Positions 17,930-30,715 of a DNA stretch of 64,000 bases are shown here, one piece after another. The position numbers were made by a program, and so were the translations under genes. The stretch spans positions 110,907,179-110,971,178 of the forward strand of contig CM045996.1 in the NCBI GenBank assembly GCA_025175895.1, given 5' to 3'. Under the pieces are notes generated by a model. That model did not search any database, was not told the DNA's origin, and saw nothing but the letters and a program-made list of their open reading frames with translations. The stretch is from Wurfbainia villosa (taxonomy: Eukaryota > Streptophyta > Magnoliopsida > Zingiberales > Zingiberaceae). Within the stretch, counting starts at the first letter, position 1. Each line of letters starts with the position of its first letter.

Positions 17930-20900
17930 GCCAATCGCTACGGTATCCAATACCATAAGCTCTAACATGACCCTCAAACTTATTTTGAGGTAATGCCTTA
18001 GTCAAGGGATCCGCTAAGTTCCTTTCAGTGGGAATTTTCTCGATTTGTATTTCGTTCCTACTTATGATCTCTCTGATAAGATGATAGCGGCGAAGCACAT
18101 GTTTGGATCATTGATGAGACCACATCAAGTTCAGAGATGAACTTCTTGATCCAAACCGCTTCCTTTGCTGCTTCCAAAGCTGCAATGTATTCTGCCTTAG
18201 TGGCAGAATCCGCTATAGTGTCAAGCTTGGAACCTTTCCAACTCATCGCACATTCGGTGAACACGTATCCGCATCGAGACTGGAATCATCCTTGTCCTGG
18301 CTCGAAGCCGCATCCGTATACCGCGTATCACCATGTCCCTTCTCCATATATTAGGAACACATCCTTAGTTCTTCTCAAGTACTTAAGGATCGTCTTAACA
18401 CCCGCCCAAAGATCCATTCCTCGATCGGATTGGTATCCGTGACACTCAGAGCGTACGATACATCGGGCCTCGTACATAACATAGCATACATGATAGATCC
18501 TATTGCGGATGCATAGGGAATCTTACTCATGCAAATCCTCTCGTCTTCTGTGCGCGGACACATAGACTTCGAAAGGTGTTCCCCATGCCTGATGGGTAGA
18601 TAACCTTTCTTGGATTCCGACATGCTAAACCTCTTTAGCACTCGGTCTATATATGTAGACTGTGAAAGACCAAGCAACCGTTTCGATCTATCTCTATAGA
18701 TCTTAATCCCAAGGATGTAGGTTGCTTCTCCCAGGTCTTTCATGGAGAATGTCTTGGATAACCAAACCTTAACTGACTGTAAGATTGACACATCGTTTCC
18801 TATAAGTAATATGTCATCCACATACAATACTAGGAACACGACTTCACTTCCACTAACCTTCTTGTACACACAAGGTTCGTCTGGATTTTGTGAGAAATCA
18901 AACTTTTTGATTGTCTCATCAAAACGGATATTCCAGCTCCTGGATGCTTGCTTCAATCCATAAATGGATCGTCGCAATTTGCATACCTTGGTTTTGTCAA
19001 CCGATGTGAAACCCTCAGGCTGTATCATATACACGTCCTCGAGCAGGTTTCCATTAAGGAAAGTTGTTTTCACATCCATCTGCCATATCTCATAATCATA
19101 ATGAGCCGCTATGGCCAGGAGCATCCGAATGGATTTAAGCATAGCTACAGGCGAATAGGTTTCGTCATAATCAACACCTTGCTTTTGACGATATCCTTTC
19201 GCCACCAATCTAGCCTTATAGGTAATCACATTACCATCCATGTCGGTTTTCTTCTTGAAAACCCACTTGCACCCTATAGGCTTTATGCCTTCAGGTGGGT
19301 CAACCAAGTTCCAAACTTGGTTTTCGTACATGGAATCCATTTCCGACTTCATAGCACCAAGCCACTTATCCCTTTCTGAACTTGTCAGCACTTCTTCATA
19401 ACTGGTAGGCTCCTCATCATCAATGAGTAACACGTCGTTCGATTCACTTACGAGAAATCCATATCTCTCAGGAATATTGCGTATTCTACCAGATCTACGA
19501 AGATGTGGTGTTACAATAGGTCCAGCCGATTGCTCATCACTATGAGTTGTCGGCTGTTGTGCTTCACCAGGTATCTCATCAATGTCTATTTGAGTCTCTC
19601 GAGCCTCCTCAAGCTCGACGACACTCCCACTGTTTTCTTGCAAGAGAAACTCTTTCTCTAGAAACACAGCATGCCTTGAAACAAACACCTTTTGTTCCAC
19701 AGGATGATAGAATTGGTAACCCCTTGTTTCCTTAGGGTATCCAATAAATAGACATTTATCAGACTTAGCATCCAGTTTGTCTGATACAGTCCGCTTCACA
19801 TAAGCAGGACAACCCCATATCTTCAAGTAAGATACATGAGGTTTCTTACTAGCCCATATCTCATATGGAGTAGTAGAGACTACCTTGGTAGGCATTCTGT
19901 TTAACAAGTAAACAGCTGTCTGAAGTGCATAACCCCAAAAGGACTTGGGAAGAGTCGCATGATTCATCATTGACCTGACCATGTCCAACAAGGTCCGGTT
20001 ACACCTCTCAGATACACCATTATGCTGTGGTGTATAGGGCAGAGTCCATTGAGACAATATGCCATTGTCTCTTAGATAATCAAGAAACTCTTGACTTAAG
20101 TATTCACCACCTCAATCCGATCGAAGTATTTTAATACTCTTGTCATGTTGTTTCTCTACTTCATTTCTGAATTCTTTGAACCTTTCAAAGGCTTCAGACT
20201 TGTGTTTCATCAAGAACACATACCCAAACCGTGAGTGATCATCGGTGAAGGTAATGAAGTAGCTATAGCCTCCTAAAGCTTGAGTTGACATAGGTCCACA
20301 TACATCGGTATGTATTAGACCTAGTAACTCTCCCACTCGTTCACCTTTTCGGTAAAGGTAACTTAGTCATCTTGCCTTTTAAGCATGATTCATGTATCGT
20401 ATGAATCCAATTCAAGCGATTCGAATTCCACATCGGTGTAATTCGGACATGCGTTTCTTGCTTATATGGCCAAGAGCGACAATGCCACATGTAAGTCTAT
20501 TTGATTATCCTTTGAGCAGCTTGTTGCTCGCCGATATTGAAAATATCCTTTGGATCGTCCAGCGTATAAACACCATTGCTTAAAGTTCGATCCATAAAGA
20601 ACTCCATTGAAGTTATGTAACAACAATTGTTACTAAAAGTCAAATGGTACCCATTTCTATTTAAACAAGAAATAGAAATGATGTTCTTTATCAGCGAAGG
20701 AACATAAAAGCAATTGTCAGTTCTAAGACAAGTCCTGTGGGAGTTTTGCAAATACGTTCGATGGCGAGTCGACAACCTTTGCTCCATTCCCAACACGTAA
20801 ATTTGACTCTCCTTGGAGTCTTCTTCTATTCCTTAGCCCATGTATGTCATTACATATATGTGAGCCACACCGTATCAAATACCCAAGTGTTTGAGGAAAT

Positions 20901-21546
20901 AGAATGACAATCAATAAAGAAGATTTACGAAGAAGATGGGGCATCAGATGCCTTATTCTTCTTCACGGACTCAAGATAAATCTTGCACTTTCTTCAAATG
21001 GCTCTCCTTGCCATAATGATGGCAAGTTTCCTTTTTGCTAGTTCTACCTTCTTAGCCCTTCTCTTCTTTCCCTTCTGCTGTTCCTTTGACTTCCTCTTAG
21101 AACCTTTCTTGAGAATCAACTAACAACATCCCTGCTCATGCTTCTCGGAAGACTCCAGTCTTGACATATTGGCGTACCACGAATGAACCTCCTAGCATCT
21201 CGGAGGTGAAGAGGAGCTTTGAGACTTGAACCTTTGAATCTCACTTGCTCATCAACCAACTCACAAAGATGAAGGACTACGATATGAGCATCCATATGCT
21301 CATGCGCTTCGTAGCTTAGGTTCCATCGTGGCTAGCATGATGCAACTCATTTGTTCGAGAATCACTCACATGTTTACGATAGGCCAACAATTGGTCGAGT
21401 TGCATTGTCACTAGGATAGCGGGAAGAGCGCCGAGGACATACAAGCTTTTCCACCTTGAGAACAATTCTCAAGTTTCTAAGCTAGTCCAAGTTGGCCCGA
21501 TCAATTTATTTGAATCCAAAATGGAACGCAAATTCAAACACATCAT
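17930..21546 (-). pseudogene. C1 copia gag-pol polyprotein, decayed
   Basis: Minus-strand order gag, protease, integrase, RT, RNase H. Gag begins at ATG about 21546 (RSILDSNKLIGP) but is soon frameshifted. The protease-to-GAG_pre-integrase segment is at 20497-20796 (FYVPSLIKNIISISCLNRNG). The integrase core starts at 20336 (GLIHTDVCGP, ITFTDDHSRFGY, LRSD). A single TGA near 20118, apparently from CGA, precedes GGEYLS. The frame 18375-20057 carries the last catalytic Glu (HNGVSERCNRT), the GYPKETRGYQFY segment and an RT with YVDDILLIGN. A 4-bp deletion near 18445 shifts the frame into RNase H, whose tail is readable at 18058-18264 (ADSATKAEYIAALEAAKEAVW). In an intact element these would supply the reverse transcriptase and integrase that gag-only elements lack. 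Confidence 0.88.
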
Positions 21547-22809
21547 GATCAATATATTAACTTAGAAATACAAAGCGAGCATATATGAGAAAGATGATTT
21601 TAAAATGCATCAATATACATTTATAAATCCCATTCATTTTTGAATTTCAAAAACCCCAAAATCACTTGGAGATTGTAGGTCCATCTCGAATGGGCTGATA
21701 TCCATCATAGTTATGAACAACCTTGGAGAGAGTCCAACAAGCCATTCATAACTACGACGGTAGGTATCATCTATACCGATTGCATATCCGTATATGCAAC
21801 TATCACAATGTGCTATCAACTAATTGAATGTTCACATACATCGGGTTGTTAACACATTAACAAGTATGCATCATATGCATAAGCACCCAACTTCACCTCC
21901 CTTTACATCGACCTTGGAGAGAGTCCAACAAAGCCGATGCTCGAGTTAAAGCCAACCCATTAATCGGGACATAGTTTTAATATGGTTAGGCGCATTCAAC
22001 CAATTAGCCCAGCTTGGAAGAGTCCAACAACCAAAGCTAACGATTGACCTCGACTCTTACCATATTAGTATTAAACTATTCCATGGTTTGAACATGTTGA
22101 GTTGAGTAGGGCTTGGAGAGAGTCCAACAACCCAAACAAGAAGCGAACTACAGTTCTAACCATATTAATGGAAGGTGTAGGCTTTAATATTGATTAAGGG
22201 TTTTATGTCTCATCCTCTTTGCATGCAAATAACTATTATCTACATGGCATGGCATACATGGCATACATCTACATGTCACGACATGGCATAATGTTATGCA
22301 TCTAATGCAATTACATGGCATACAATTATGTCATCTATATATTTCCTTATATGTCATAACAATTAATGGAAATAAAATATGTTTAAGATTTGATTCTCCA
22401 AATCAAATAATAATTAAATTATTAAACAAATTTCCAAATCTAATCACATATTTTATTCATGGAATTATTTGATTAAGGAAAATCTATTTAGGAAACCAAT
22501 TTCCTAAATCTTTAAAACTACTTATGGAAATAAAATATTTTAAGATTTGATTTCCCAAATCAAATCATGATTAAATTAGGAAACAAATTTCCAGAATCTA
22601 ATCAAATATTTTATTTATGGAAAATATCAATTTCCATAAATACTTCCAACTTTCCAAAAGTGGAAGATTTCCATAAATACTTCTAGACTTTCCAAAATTG
22701 AAAAAAAAATTCCATAAATACTTCTAAATTTCCAAAATTTAGAAAATTTCCAGAAATACATTATGACTATCGCAAAACCATTTTACGATTATGTCGAAAC
22801 ACAACCTGG
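21547..22809 (-). other. C1 leader between primer-binding site and gag, with four spaced inverted repeats
   Basis: No gene. CTTGGAGAGAGTCCAAC (plus-strand reading) or near copies occur at 21722, 21913, 22013 and 22112, each a 5-bp stem around CTCTC. C2 has the same four with nearly the same spacing. The distal part (22380-22760) is AT-rich with repeated TTTCCATAAATACTTC. Confidence 0.75.
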
Positions 22810-22821
22810 GCTCTGATACCA
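22810..22821 (-). other. C1 primer-binding site (initiator tRNA-Met)
   Basis: The minus strand reads TGGTATCAGAGC, one base from the LTR end. Confidence 0.95.
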
Positions 22822-22822
22822 C

Positions 22823-25015
22823 TGTTGGGTTTCCGGCACCGCGGCGTGTGTGTGTTCGATCATGTTTCGTAAACATGAGCACAGCGGAAGCAATTAAAAA
22901 TAATAAATACTCCTATTTATTACAACACACACAACACACGCATGCATATTACAACAAGTGTAGACATAACCGTAAATTTAAATTTGCAATAAAAGGAAAT
23001 TTATCTACGTTATACCTTTCGTCTGACGTGTAGCGGGACCGACATCAACCGGAACGATCCTCGCTAGAATCGTCTCTATCCGTATCCACGCCGAGTTCCT
23101 CGGGATGACTTCGCTAAGCCACGAGCTTCGTCTTAAATGCGGGTTACTAGCCTCGTGTTGAAGACGACGTGATCGAGAGATGATCACGATCCGAATCCAA
23201 ATTCGGATCCTAATACGAGTTCTCAAAACTCGCTTCTCCGGAGAGGTATGCGTCAACCAATTGACGAATCCTTCGTCCTCCACCTCAGAGGATTACCGGA
23301 GATCAAATCCCCGGTAAGTTAGCCGCTGTCGGAGCACTAACCGTCGTCCAAACGACGCTCCGACGAGAGAGAACAAGCTGTCCAGAAAACTGGACAGCTT
23401 TGGTGGAAGTGATAGGCGCCGGCCAACCAAGGAGATAGAGCTCACCTTGATGCCAAACTTGAAGGAGATCACCGGAGCACTAACCGGCAGCAGCTCGGCG
23501 CGCCTGCGAGGAAGGAATCAGCCTTCTAGCGCCGGTTGTGGAGCCTCAAGGTGGCGGCAAGGAGGAGGAGAGTTAGCTCAATTTCTCAATGAGAGGTGGG
23601 AGGCTTAGGGTTAAACAATCCCTAAAGCCCTCTTTTATAGAGAACTAATTCTCTTAATGGTTAATGGATCATATCCATAAATCCCGTTAACCCGCTCCAT
23701 TAGGATAAGTTAAAATAAACCAAACCATGATGGTTTATTTTAAGTTAAAACGAACCGAACCAACTTTTGGTTCATTCGTTTAAAATAAACCAAACCCTTT
23801 GGTTTATTCTCCTCCATTGGATTAGAACCAAACCATTTTTGTTCATCCATTATGTCTTCATAAGACACGGCCCATCCACGCTTCCATTGCGACTGAAACG
23901 ATTTCATGCTCGATTTATGTTTGGTCCAACCAAACCTAGTTTCTCTCGGTCTGAGAATCCCATTCTCAAGCTCGTTTTAAATCCTTTGGATTACACTCGT
24001 TGTGCGTGTGACCAAATAGGTTCTCGGTTTATGTTGGCCGTCTATAATTAACCATTAATTATAGATCATGAGTGGCACCTAGTAGTACATCATGATCCCC
24101 AATTAACCGAAAAGATCAGCGGTTGATCGAACTATTTACGAAACCCTTGATGCTCGAATGAATCGTGCCCCATTCCCTTCACTCATCTTATACCCACTTG
24201 GTTCAGGACATGGTCTATTGTGTCAGTCCCCACTAGGCCGACTACGTCACACCTAGCCCAAGTATCATTTCCTCGTCCTACGGATTCTAGTTACTCCACA
24301 TGTATCGAAGAGTACCTTACTCTAAACATGTATTGCTTTGGCCAAAGACTTTAGTAACAATCCGACGAGAGGCCATGGGTATACATCTCCTCGCAAGGAG
24401 TGGTGAATCCTTTATCGGCTATTCAAACACCTTGATCACTTGACTTATACCCAATCATCCGGGTCCACATCTCCTTAGAGATGTTTGCTTAAGATGTCAA
24501 AGCATAAGTCTCCATGATCAAGATGACTTGAATACCGCAAGTCAAAGGAACATCGCACTTAAGCCACAGTAAGAACTTCATTGACATATCTATATATGCA
24601 GAGAACCATATGAAGTCTTACTTTGGTCACTCCAATGAACTAGTTACCATAACTAGCATCCACGATTAACTCGGACATCACTATGTCTCGGCCCGGTGAG
24701 AATCATTTGCTTGGATACACCAAGGAGTATACCTCGTGCTAGTCTCGACAGAATTGATGGTGTCCAAATCCATCAATTCATCGACTAGGGATAATTCCGA
24801 TACATCACAATTACACATGTAGAGATACTCACTAGTTGTGATCCAATCACAAATTCTCTCATGTTGTGAATCGTATCGTGGACATTCAGTAAATGAGTTT
24901 AAGATCCAATCAAATACATTAAACATGTATACTCAAATAGTGAATCTTCATTTATCATATAAATGGTTCATACATAAGGCGATTGCCTTAGGACATCTCT
25001 CATATATTACTAACA
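22823..25015 (-). repeat. C1 5' LTR (2193 bp)
   Basis: Pairs with 15692-17910. The minus-strand TATAAAA is at 23633-23639 and the 11-bp stem is at 23375-23385 with 23390-23400. Confidence 0.92.
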
Positions 25016-25258
25016 CTATGTACTCAAGATTTGAACTTTCCATGACATGATCAACCCTAGTCAACCATCAAAATCCCCCTCGAGTCAAACTTGAGTCCAG
25101 TCAATCATGACCCGGGTCGATTACACTAACAATTTCCCTAAAACATTATCATACATTAATGTCAAACATCAATGTCAAACCTTCATGTCAAACATCAAAA
25201 TATCTCTCGAGTCAAACTCGAGTTCGGTCAATTGTGTCCTAGGCCGATTGCACCAACA
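25016..25258 (-). repeat. X3 3' LTR, second piece
   Basis: Continues the array and LTR end after C1 (TACTCAAGATTTGAACTTTCC, matching 30486 onward in the other LTR) and ends GCACCAACA. Confidence 0.88.
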
Positions 25259-27111
25259 ATCTCCCCCTTTTTAATGTTTGACAAAACCACATAACTTTGA
25301 GTTAGAACACTAATTCAAATCTTCTTACCAATTATCCCAAATTGGTAATTCCATAAATTTTCCCAAACATTCTCCCCCTTTTTGACTAACATCAAAAAGG
25401 CTTTCTCCAAGGAGGTCAATGTCTCATGTCCCAATGAGATCTTATAATCTCCCCCTTGGTCCAAAAATACCTAGGATGCCTACAATCTTCCTAGTGATAA
25501 GTCTCATATCACTCAACAGAGGCAATCCTACAAACTCTCTCAATTTCCAAATTAGGTATCTCAAAATTCCCATTTCCCTTTTATGAGGAAAAATAGCATC
25601 CATCATTCCATGATGAATACCTCCCCTTAAAGGTTTGCTCCTCCTTGACCATTGCACCAACAATGTCCTTGGGAAGTCCCTAAGCCAATAGGAACTCTAA
25701 ACCATAAAAAATAAGGTTCAAAGTTCAACATTGAACTTTTCAACCCCAAATTTGATACATCACCCTAACAACTCTCCTAATCCATATCCAATGGATTCTC
25801 ACCCTTTATAATGCTTCTCAAAGCATATCCTAGGGTTAGGAGTGATTAGGAAACTTTACCGTAGCTGAAAACGGGCTAAACAACCTTATTTTTCTCGAAA
25901 TCAACCTAGCAGTCAACTCTATCAGAGATCAGTTGACTACCGTGCCAATCAGTCGACTGGCAACAAGGGCAGTCGACTGATAACTGAAAAATCAGAGTTT
26001 CAATTATCAGAAATGAAATTCGGAAAAGTGTAAGTAATTCTACGTATATTGAAAAATCGTGAAAATTCATACGTATATTACTTGTGACCAACACAATGGG
26101 TGAAAAATATTAGAAAAATATTTTACCCATAAAATATCGAAATTGATACAAAGTTCAAAAGTGAAGAAAAACTTCAATATTTTAGCCCACTTTGTATCGC
26201 CTTCATCAATGGTGATTGCTATCAAAAGATAGACTTCACCAAGGTTTTCTAAAAGGATTTTAAAATGATTTTGAAAACCTATATTGGATCATATTCCTTG
26301 GGCTTAATGTACATGACTTGTACACTAGCTTTTCCAATGATCCATAATTAAGATAAGATGAGTTTTAGTTCATCTAGATGCAAAAGCTATGCACCTTGAA
26401 CTTAACTTATATCCTAGCATCTCACATGTATCTAGGGTGTATAAATACACATACATGTCAAGTTAGATGCGAGATGTGGGTTTTGGTTTATCTTAAACTA
26501 AAGTCTCATGCATTTTCTAAGGCAACACTACTTGATTCCCTTATAGATGAGACTTCAAATCATGTCATTGTCCTTAAATCAATTTTAATCAAATTAAATG
26601 CATGAATGATCATGGCATAAATGATAACATAATTAAGCATGACCAATGATCATGATGTCATGGCATATGATATAATCTAAAAACACATGACATTTTTAAC
26701 CTTAATCTTAAACATGATCATGACATATTAAATGATTAAAAATAAATATGATGTCATGGCATGTTATATGACAAACAAGGCATGGCAATAAGATGTATAG
26801 GTATAATAATACCTGAAATTTAATATTGATTGTCATTTGTCATTATTAAGTATATTTTGTCATATTATCATTTATCTTTCAAAGTGTGCTAAAAACCCAA
26901 AGTGGCACACTATGACCTCTAAACCTAAATTGTGTCAATTTAATTGATTTTTCATAATCCCAAAATGTATTGGCACATCCTGAAATCTTTTAGCATTAAA
27001 AATCAAATCTATTTCCAAGGTATCCATAACCTTGAAAATTACCTAAAGTGTCACCTTTACTATGGTTAGGTTAACTACCCATCCATTTAAGGTTGGCACA
27101 CCTAAACCCAT
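25259..27111 (-). other. X3 gene-free 3' internal region with polypurine tract
   Basis: Conserved counterpart of X2 7740-9635. The polypurine tract is on the minus strand at 25260-25272. Further minus-strand GGGGGAG tracts lie near 25372 and 25449, and the LTR-start mimic ATTGCACCAACAATG is near 25647. No coding frame is supported. Confidence 0.75.
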
Positions 27112-28834
27112 TTAGCGTGAATCGATCACGCTCTTAGGAACCCAAAACCTATTTGAGCTCCTAGGGTTTACTAGGTATTCCTTAGGGATAATCTCCCTAG
27201 ATACCCTCCTAATGACCCTTCTAGGCTTGTTAGCCTTAGTCATTGTGGTCTTGACATGGTTAACTCTAGGTGTGACTCCCCTTGTAACCTTTTTAGTGAC
27301 CACTCTAGGTTTCTTCGAAACCCAAGCCACTAGGCACCTATCTTAGTCAACCTAGGGATGACTTTCCTATTGACCTTGGCTTTCCTAGACCTAGTTTATG
27401 TTCCATAATCAAATGGAACACTATGATAAGTCACCTTAGGCTTAGGTTTGTGACCCAAACCTTTTTTGCCCTTAGTTGACTCTTGTCTCCTATGCCCTAG
27501 GTTTTGACTTTGACTTCTAGCCCTATAGTTTGACCATTTGATCTTTGCATTTGATTTGTCATTTTTACAAGAGTCTTTTCAAGTTTCTCAAGCCTTGATC
27601 TCAAGACTTGATTTTCCTTTTCTAATTGCCCAATTTTTTAATCTTGATTTAATCTTTGGGCATTACCATTTCTTCTAGGCATATGTCTACCCTTCTTAGG
27701 GTTAATGCCTAAATAGTTTTCTATTTTCCTAATGCTTTCCTTAGGAAGAGTTTTTCTAGGGACATTAATCCCAAATTTCTCCTTATTTGAAAAATTAACA
27801 CTCTTAGCACCTAGACAAAAAATATTTATTGTTTCTAGCATGCTTTTCATTTACAATAGCAAGATTGTTAAAATTATTCCTAGCATGCTTTTTGACATTT
27901 AAATTAGAACTAGAAAGTGCATTAAAATATACATTAGGGTTTTCCTTAGAGGCTCCCCCTACTTGTGATGCTCCTTCCTTATCTTTGATTTTCTTCTTCC
28001 TAGGGCATTGACTTCTATAGTGCCCCTTCTTATGGCACTTGAAGTATACTACGAGCTCCTTGGTCTTCTTGGTGGGGACACCAACATCCTTTGACTTTTC
28101 TTGACTTTAGGTGTCGGTGGACTTTTCTTAACCTTCTTTGAGCACTTACTCTTATAGTACCCAAACTCCCTACACTCAAAACACATTATATGAATTTTAT
28201 TTGAAATTGAGGTGTTTGAGGCACCTAGGGTGGTGGTGAGGGTCTCTTGAGCTTTCTCTTCCTCTCGATCGGATGTAGATGGTTCTTCTTGTTGCTCCGG
28301 TATTGAGGATGTCCTAATCTCCTCCCCCTCAATACTAGAGGTGGAGGCTTCTTCCACCTTTTCTACTTCTTCCTCCGATCCAGAAGTTGACTCTTTCTCA
28401 ACTTCTGACTCCTCACTTTCTTGTGAGGATGATGAAGCTTCTTCTTTGGTCTCTTCCTCTTCCAAGTCTTCTTGGACCGGTTCAGGATTTTCATGAAGCT
28501 TGGCCAAATCACTCCAAAGCTCTTTGGTATCCATGTAATTACCTAACATACACACAATGTTGTTAGGAATAAAATCAACTAAAAATTTTATTACCTTATC
28601 ATTTTTCTCAAAGGCTTGGAGTTGCTCCTCGGTCCATCTCTTCTTTTTGAGGAAGCCTCCCTTTGGTCCTCTTGGATATTCGAATCCTTCCATCAAAATA
28701 GACCACTCCTCAAAGTCCCTCATCATCAAGAAGTCTTCAATCTTTGCCTTCCATTGGTTGAAGCCCTCTTGTCCATAGAAAGCATATGGGACCAGCGTGT
28801 TGATATCCCATCCCAACGTCTCTTGAACCTCCAT
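27112..28834 (-). pseudogene. X3 gag-like gene, decayed
   Basis: Minus strand, ATG at 28834 (MEVQETLGWDIN). The frame is intact for 261 codons through the copia-type gag domain (FNQWKAKIEDFLMMRDFEEW, ELWSDLAKLHENP), the acidic linker (about residues 120-200) and the first knuckle. There CFECREFGYYKSKCS has Tyr in place of the zinc-binding His. It then shifts frame. The second knuckle (YFKCHKKGHYRSQCP, first Cys lost) is near 28015-28060, a decayed coiled coil follows, and the basic tail at 27112-27330 ends FWVPKSVIDSR and a stop. Overall length and domain order match X2 and X4. Confidence 0.8.
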
Positions 28835-28888
28835 CTTTCTTCCTCTAGCGGTGTTGCTCCCGAGTGTTAATCCGTAGAAGAGCTCCTA

Positions 28889-28900
28889 GCTCTGATACCA
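28889..28900 (-). other. X3 primer-binding site (initiator tRNA-Met)
   Basis: Perfect TGGTATCAGAGC on the minus strand, two bases from the LTR. Confidence 0.95.
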
Positions 28901-28902
28901 AT

Positions 28903-30715
28903 TGTTGAGGATTCGGTGCCCGCTAGAGGGAAGGTGAATAGTGTGTTTCGATGCTTCGATGGAATTTGATCGTGTTCGTCTCTACAATACTTATTAACGC
29001 AGCAGAATATATAATAACAAGAATAAATACAACACAAGAACAAGAGACACAATCACGCAAACACAATACAAGAATATAATGTGGTTCGGAATTGAATGGT
29101 TTCTACTCCACGGATCGAGCTCTAAAGAGCTCTAGCGATGCCACAAATACCACTAAACAATAAACTCCTTCTCAGAAACAATTCAGAGGTGGAGAAACCT
29201 CGTACAATAGCTCTTATAACAATAAGAAACAAATACAAGCAAGATACAAATGAAATATACAACAAGTAAAGAAAACAACACTTTACAATTGCTCTTTTGA
29301 TTGCTTGCTTGATGGTTGCTTGAAATGCACTTAGAGACCCTGATTTGCAGCAGCAAATTGCCCCAAAACACCTCAAGAACGAGTTGCAAAATCCTCCTCC
29401 ACGAGCTTCCTTTATAGCTACTGCCTGGGCTAGATTTCGCCTATCAGTCGACTAATTGGGACCATCAGTCGACTAATGACACTGTTGCTGTGAGACAACG
29501 GTGCAATCCACATTGGAAAAATCCAACGGATAGGACATCAGTCGACTGATCATGTCCATCAGTCGACTAATCAAGCCTTCACTCGACTACTAACCCCAGC
29601 AGTCGAGTCTAACTCCATTCTGTGCCCTAAATATCGAGCACCAGTCGATTGATCACAAGATTAATCGATTGCTCAGTCCAGTAGTCGACTGCCAACCTCT
29701 GGCAGTCGACTGCTAGGGCACTCCCCGCAGTCAAACCCTAGTTGACTCACACCAGTCGACTGTCACATGGTACCAGTCGATTGATACACCTCAAACATGA
29801 GGTTTAACCCAAATATGGTGCCCCCATACTTGCTAGACCACCCATAGCCTAGACTTAAGCCTTCTAGCCACCTCTGTCTACCTCACGCCTATCGGATCCC
29901 TCTAAGTCATCCATGACTTGTTCATCCATATGCTAGCCTTTAGATGCTTCCATCGGCTATGTCATGCTAACGGTGTCTACACCGCCAAGACACATTGGAC
30001 TTACGCTGCCAAGACTCCGCTTGGACTTTACTGTTAGTGCCTATAAGATCCACATATCTCCACAATGCTATGATATTGTCCACTTTGGGCCTAAGCCCTC
30101 ATGGTTTTATTTTTGGGTTTTACCCAAAAGGCTTCATACCAATGGAGATATCTTTTCATCTTATTAGCACATAATCTTTTCCATGTCTTACCAATGTGGG
30201 ACTTTGATTGTATTATCAATACTCCAACATTTATGCCGTCAACCATTGGACTTATGCTGCTAAGACTTCACCCTTGGACTTTACGCCGCCAATATTAAAC
30301 CCCTTGGACTTTCCAAATGCCAAGTACTCATGACTTGGACTTTCATCGCCAAGACTATACCCTTGGACTTACGTGGCCAAGACTACACCCTTGGACTTTC
30401 CAAATGCCAAGACTCAAGCTTGGACTTTCCCTTGTCAATCCATGCTGGACTTTCCATGCCAAGACTCATGCTTGGACTTTTCATGCTAAGTACTCAAGAC
30501 TTGGACTTTCCATGACATGGTCAACCCTAGTCAACCATCAAAATCCCCCTCGAGTCAAACTCGAGTCTAGTCAATCATGATCCGGGTCGATTTCACCAAC
30601 AATCTCCCTAAAATATTATCAAACATCAATGTCAAATCTTCATGTCAAACATCTAAACATCTCTCGAGTCAAACTCGAGTCTGGTCAATCGTGACCTGGG
30701 TTGATTATACCAACA
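28903..30715 (-). repeat. X3 5' LTR (about 1.6 kb plus a 203-bp insertion)
   Basis: Pairs with 14330-15691 plus 25016-25258. CAGTCGACTG palindromes lie at about 29440-29770 and the inverted-repeat array at about 29984-30503, interrupted by a solo LTR. Confidence 0.9.
30032..30229. mobile_element. 198-bp solo LTR of TRIM type
   Basis: Starts TGTTAGTGCC, ends CTCCAACA and is flanked by TTTAC (30027-30031) and TTTAT (30230-30234). The empty site is seen in the other X3 LTR (GGACTTTACGCCGC near 15430). It contains GGGCCTAAGCCC and ACCAATGTGGGACTTTGATTG, strings I associate with common short plant LTRs. No internal region is present, so it is a solo LTR left by LTR-LTR recombination. Confidence 0.8.

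Larger units (their letters stand above)
15692..25015 (-). mobile_element. Ty1/copia retrotransposon C1, full length, minus strand
   Basis: A complete element of 9.3 kb with LTRs 15692-17910 and 22823-25015, both TGTTGGG...ACTAACA on the plus strand. The TSD is CTATG (15687-15691 and 25016-25020). It has a primer-binding site, a polypurine tract and a pol region in the expected minus-strand order. The two LTRs are very similar by eye, differing by a few substitutions and short indels, so this is one of the youngest insertions. It belongs to the same family as C2. Confidence 0.93.
14330..30715 (-). mobile_element. LTR retrotransposon X3, gag-only, minus strand
   Basis: The 3' LTR is split by C1 (14330-15691 plus 25016-25258), the internal region is 25259-28902 and the 5' LTR is 28903-30715. 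The ends are TGTTGAGG and CCAACA. Flanks GGGAC (14325-14329) and GAGAT (30716-30720) agree at three of five bases, differing by two transitions, so they are a decayed TSD. The C2 LTR resumes cleanly on the right (TGACACTATAG), which supports the call. Confidence 0.88.

Noticed and set aside
18742..19735. Plus-strand open frames of 60-143 codons, also at 33606-36168
   Set aside because: These are antisense shadows of the C1 RT and the G gag-pol on the minus strand.
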